DNA of 64,000 bases, taken from NCBI GenBank assembly GCA_013361525.1, contig JABFXY010000172.1:1-64000 (forward strand). The letters are read 5' to 3'. A program made the translations under genes and the position numbers. How positions within the stretch are numbered: position 1 is the first letter of the stretch; every line of letters begins with the position of its first letter. Below the pieces are notes generated by a model. That model was not told where the DNA came from. It saw nothing but the letters and a program-made list of their open reading frames with translations, and made no database searches. This stretch comes from Polyangiaceae bacterium (lineage in GTDB: Bacteria > Myxococcota_A > Polyangia > Polyangiales > Polyangiaceae). Of this stretch, positions 61,462 through 64,000 are shown one piece after another.

Positions 61462-62273
61462 AACACGACTCCTACGGTGACACCGCTCGGCCCGAATGAG
61501 CCGAACCACGCAGCCTGCGACGTATCGGCATCGACTTGCGCAGGGAGCGCGAAATAAAGGATCGGCGCGAGCGCCAGGGACGCAGCTCCGATGCCGAGCG
61601 AAATGTCGGCGCCGAGAAACAAGCTTCGAATGGTGTCGACGTCGTCGGGGTTGCAATGGGGTTTACAGCCGCTGTCGTCGAGATCCGTCCGCTTCGCGAA
61701 GCCTGCGCCCGCGAGCCCCGCGAAAAGCCCCAGGCCCAGAAGGCCCACGCCGCCGGTCGCCCACACCGCCGGTGAAATGGTGCGCTTGGTCTCGGGAGCT
61801 TCCGCCGGTTGGAACTGCACGGCGATCTTTCGGGCCTTGTCCCCCTCGCGAATGACGATGGTCTGCTCGATCGGCTTTGCGCCCGAGCGTTCGAAGCGAA
61901 GCTTGTATTCGCCCGGATCGATCTCGATCCCTTTGCCGTCGAACCGCGACGCGAGGATGCGCCCTCCGGCGACGACGCGCGCATCCGCGACGTCGTTTCC
62001 TTCGTCGTCGCTCGCCTCGAACACGACCGTCGGCACGGCCGCTTCGACACCCGCGAGCAAACCTCCACACTCTTCGATGAGGACGCCCGGGCACGAGGGT
62101 TTCGAGCACGCGACGAACGCGTCGCGCGCCGCGCGGAGCTTTCCGTCGCGTCGCAATCGCTGGCCCTCGACATGGGCGGCGATGCAGCGCTCGGTCTCGT
62201 CGGCCTGCGCGGCCGCCGGCGCGAGAGCTGAAAAGCCGATCACCATTGCGATCGATCCACGAAGGATGCGCAT
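61458..62273 (-). CDS. PEGA-like exported membrane protein
   Basis: 271 residues from ATG 62273, one base overlapping the kinase stop (TGATG). A signal peptide ends at AQADETE. The Cys-rich segment CIAAHVEGQRLRRDGKLRAA near residue 30, followed by CSKPSCPGVLIEECG, is a module often seen in myxobacterial exported proteins. A PEGA-like beta domain (ARVVAGGRILASRFDGKGIE, IDPGEYKLRFER) spans about 85-150. Two membrane helices at about 175-195 and 230-250 follow. Coupling to a Ser/Thr kinase suggests it is part of that signalling unit at the envelope. The role is unknown. Confidence 0.75.
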   Translation of the reverse strand: MRILRGSIAMVIGFSALAPAAAQADETERCIAAHVEGQRLRRDGKLRAARDAFVACSKPSCPGVLIEECGGLLAGVEAAVPTVVFEASDDEGNDVADARVVAGGRILASRFDGKGIEIDPGEYKLRFERSGAKPIEQTIVIREGDKARKIAVQFQPAEAPETKRTISPAVWATGGVGLLGLGLFAGLAGAGFAKRTDLDDSGCKPHCNPDDVDTIRSLFLGADISLGIGAASLALAPILYFALPAQVDADTSQAAWFGSFGPSGVTVGVVF

Positions 62274-63862
62274 CACTTCAGGCACTCGGGTTTGTACTTC
62301 TTCACGCCGTCCGCGGTGATCGTGTAGTTCGGCGAGCAGCCTGCCTTCGGCTGTTTGGCGGCCGTCGAAGGCGCGTCCCTGCGCGCGGGCGTCGCGTGGC
62401 CGACGAGGGGTGGTCGAGCCGTGACGGGTGAGCTAGCGGGCGCCGGGATCGCGCTCGGCTCAGACATCGGTACCGACGACGCAACAGGCTCCGCGGAAGC
62501 GAACACGACGGACGCGACGGCGGGTGCGGTCATCGCCGAGGCGGGCGTGCGCTCGGGCTGCGGCTGCTCGCTCGCAACGGCGGCATTGCGTGTCGAGGGC
62601 GCTTCGTCCTTCGAGGGAACCAAGCGCGCAGCATAGAAGCCGATGCCTCCTGCCGCACACGCCGCGAGCACCACCAACGGCATGGTTCGAGACCGGCCCG
62701 CCACGGGCTCCGGCTGGTCCGCGCTCTTGGGCGCGGGCTTGGTGACCACGGAAGGAGGCTCTACTTCGCGGGGCTGAACGCTGGAGATCTCCGTGCTCTC
62801 ACGCAAGACCTCGGGTGACGGTCGCCCCGGGAGCTCCGTCGCGACCGAGATATCGAACTCGTTCATCCGCTGCGTGCGGAGCGCCAACGTCTCGCCGGCC
62901 TTCGCTTCGACCCAACGCGCGACGTCGCGCGCTGCCGCGGGTGAAGTGACCCGCTCGATCGCCTGCGCCATCTCACGCGCGCTCGCGAAGCGTTTCGCCG
63001 GGTCTCGCTGCAGACCACGCACGAGGATTGCGTCGACCTCGGGCCCGAGCTCGGGCCGCTCGGTGCTCGGCGGCGGAGCCTCCGTCGTCAGGGCGCGCAT
63101 CATGCGTGCGGCGTCGGAGTCGGCTTCGCTGAAGTAGCGCTTGCCGGTCAACATCTCCCAGAGGACGACGCTCGCGGCGTAAACGTCGGCGCGCCGATCG
63201 ACAGGCTCCGCGCGGATTTGCTCGGGCGCCATGTAAGCGACCTTGCCTTTGATCTGCCCGTCGCGTGTCGCGGTCGCGTTTCCCGAGGCTTTTGCGACGC
63301 CGAAGTCGATGAGGCGGGCGACGCCGTCGAGCCCGAGCAGAATGTTTTGGGGGGACACGTCGCGATGCACGATCGACAGTGGCTCGCCATTTTCCCCGCG
63401 GGCTTCGTGCGCGGCGTGTAGCCCTTCGAGGACGCCGACCGCGATCGATGCCGCGATCGAGAGCGGAACACCTTCCGGTGTGCGCTTGAAGAGCTTCGAC
63501 AGCGCTTCGCCGGGCACGAATTCCATCACCAGAAACAGCTCGCCGCTGTCGGCGACGACGTCGAGGATCGGGACGACGTTCGGGTGCAGAATGCGCGACG
63601 CGAGGCGGGCTTCGTCGAGGAACATCGCGACGAAATCGGGATCTTTCGCGAACTGCGGATGGAGGCGCTTGATGGCGACGTTGCGCGTGAAGCCCGCGGG
63701 GCCGACGAGGCGACCGCAATGCACCGTGGCCATGCCGCCGGTCGCGATTTCGCCCTGGATCGCATAGCGCCCGACGCGCACGTCGCGCCCCCTCGAAGGC
63801 TCTACGCGCATGACATCGCGGAGTATAGCCCGTCGCTCGTCGCGCCGGACGGACTCATTCAT
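62273..63862 (-). CDS. Membrane-anchored Ser/Thr protein kinase
   Basis: 529 residues from ATG 63862, which overlaps the upstream gene's stop; an ATG at 63811 is an alternative. The kinase domain (33-300) has IATGGMATV, K65, VHRDVSPQN (D168, N173), IDFGVAK (D186) and KVAYMAPEQ. The HRDVSPQN variant is common in myxobacterial kinases. A linker leads to a membrane helix at about 395-413 (MPLVVLAACAAGGIGFYAA), then an Ala/Ser/Pro-rich outer part ending in a small Cys pair (CSPNYTITADGVKKYKPEC). The neighbours are coupled by overlaps, so the regulator, kinase and exported proteins form one operon. Confidence 0.93.
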   Translation of the reverse strand: MNESVRRDERRAILRDVMRVEPSRGRDVRVGRYAIQGEIATGGMATVHCGRLVGPAGFTRNVAIKRLHPQFAKDPDFVAMFLDEARLASRILHPNVVPILDVVADSGELFLVMEFVPGEALSKLFKRTPEGVPLSIAASIAVGVLEGLHAAHEARGENGEPLSIVHRDVSPQNILLGLDGVARLIDFGVAKASGNATATRDGQIKGKVAYMAPEQIRAEPVDRRADVYAASVVLWEMLTGKRYFSEADSDAARMMRALTTEAPPPSTERPELGPEVDAILVRGLQRDPAKRFASAREMAQAIERVTSPAAARDVARWVEAKAGETLALRTQRMNEFDISVATELPGRPSPEVLRESTEISSVQPREVEPPSVVTKPAPKSADQPEPVAGRSRTMPLVVLAACAAGGIGFYAARLVPSKDEAPSTRNAAVASEQPQPERTPASAMTAPAVASVVFASAEPVASSVPMSEPSAIPAPASSPVTARPPLVGHATPARRDAPSTAAKQPKAGCSPNYTITADGVKKYKPECLK

Positions 63863-64000
63863 CGTCGTCGGTCGCGCGAAGACCGAAGCGTCTCACCGCG
63901 CGCTGGATGAATTTTCGATTCACGCCGGCGAGCCGTGCCGCGTGCGAGACATTACCGCCGGTCTCGATGAGCGCTTGCCTCAGGTACGCCTCCTCGAACG
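63855..64000 (-). CDS. C-terminal end of a sigma-54-type regulator (Fis-like HTH), 5' part outside window
   Basis: The last 47 residues are visible, entering from the right edge and stopping at 63855. They contain a Fis-type helix-turn-helix: FEEAYLRQALIETGGNVSHA then ARLAGVNRKFIQRAVRRFG. This is the usual C-terminus of sigma-54-dependent activators and response regulators. The stop overlaps the kinase start by eight bases, so the two are coupled. The AAA+ domain and any receiver or FHA domain would lie to the right. Family is likely, subtype unknown. Confidence 0.75.
   Translation of the reverse strand, partial: FEEAYLRQALIETGGNVSHAARLAGVNRKFIQRAVRRFGLRATDDDE

Overview
This is 64 kb of high-GC bacterial chromosome carrying about 53 protein genes and no rRNA, tRNA, CRISPR array or insertion sequence that I can see. 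No gene-free stretch exceeds 300 bases; the longest are about 240, 200 and 200 bases. The gene content points to a myxobacterium, most likely of the Polyangiales. There are many lipoproteins whose lipidated cysteine is followed by a Gly/Ser-rich tether, several Ser/Thr kinases fused to long Pro/Ala linkers, Cys-rich and C-type-lectin surface proteins, hybrid histidine kinases, and an orphan VgrG island. The taxonomic call is inference from these traits, because no marker gene is present.

Layout. 1-12 kb: a GMC oxidoreductase cut by the left edge, a threonine aldolase, a TPR lipoprotein, two lipoproteins, a sulfatase, a YdjM-like membrane protein, a bile-acid-symporter-family transporter and a DUF5996 protein. 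12-23.5 kb: mostly exported proteins (a trypsin-like protease with a C-terminal sorting-tail look, Cys-rich lipoproteins, a TolB-like lipoprotein with a CxxCH motif, a C-type lectin lipoprotein, a YceI protein). Among them sit a TipA-type MerR regulator with an internal translation start and an ECF sigma/FecR-TPR anti-sigma pair. 23.5-30.4 kb: a signalling block of REC-GGDEF, a hybrid kinase with a globin-like sensor, a single-domain receiver and a REC-REC-GAF-PAS-kinase-REC protein; the last three are translationally coupled.

30.4-43.2 kb: an SDR gene with a clear palindromic operator, then a minus-strand island of seven genes. Three full-length tandem vgrG genes are followed by a DUF2169-pentapeptide fusion, a second pentapeptide protein, a DUF3540 protein and a PAAR-like DUF4150 protein. 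No sheath, baseplate, ATPase or recognisable toxin gene is present. This is the most unusual unit in the window and looks like a self-contained spike-assembly or spike-loading module. 43.3-53.5 kb: a thioredoxin-like lipoprotein, a PQQ-propeller membrane protein, a Ser/Thr kinase, a VWA lipoprotein, a strong bidirectional terminator, a LOG-family protein, a second kinase with a tandem-repeat linker and tail anchor, and a ccmC heme-export operon with two tiny membrane proteins.

53.5-58.2 kb: an acyl-CoA dehydrogenase, then a lipid-desaturation unit (2Fe-2S reductase, DesA3-like desaturase, MerR regulator). It is preceded by a 28-bp palindrome that overlaps a TTGACA promoter and abuts the start codon. 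58.2-64 kb: a MepA-like peptidase lipoprotein, a BNR-like lipoprotein, and a coupled operon of a sigma-54-type regulator (3' end only), a Ser/Thr kinase, a PEGA-like exported protein and a lipoprotein.
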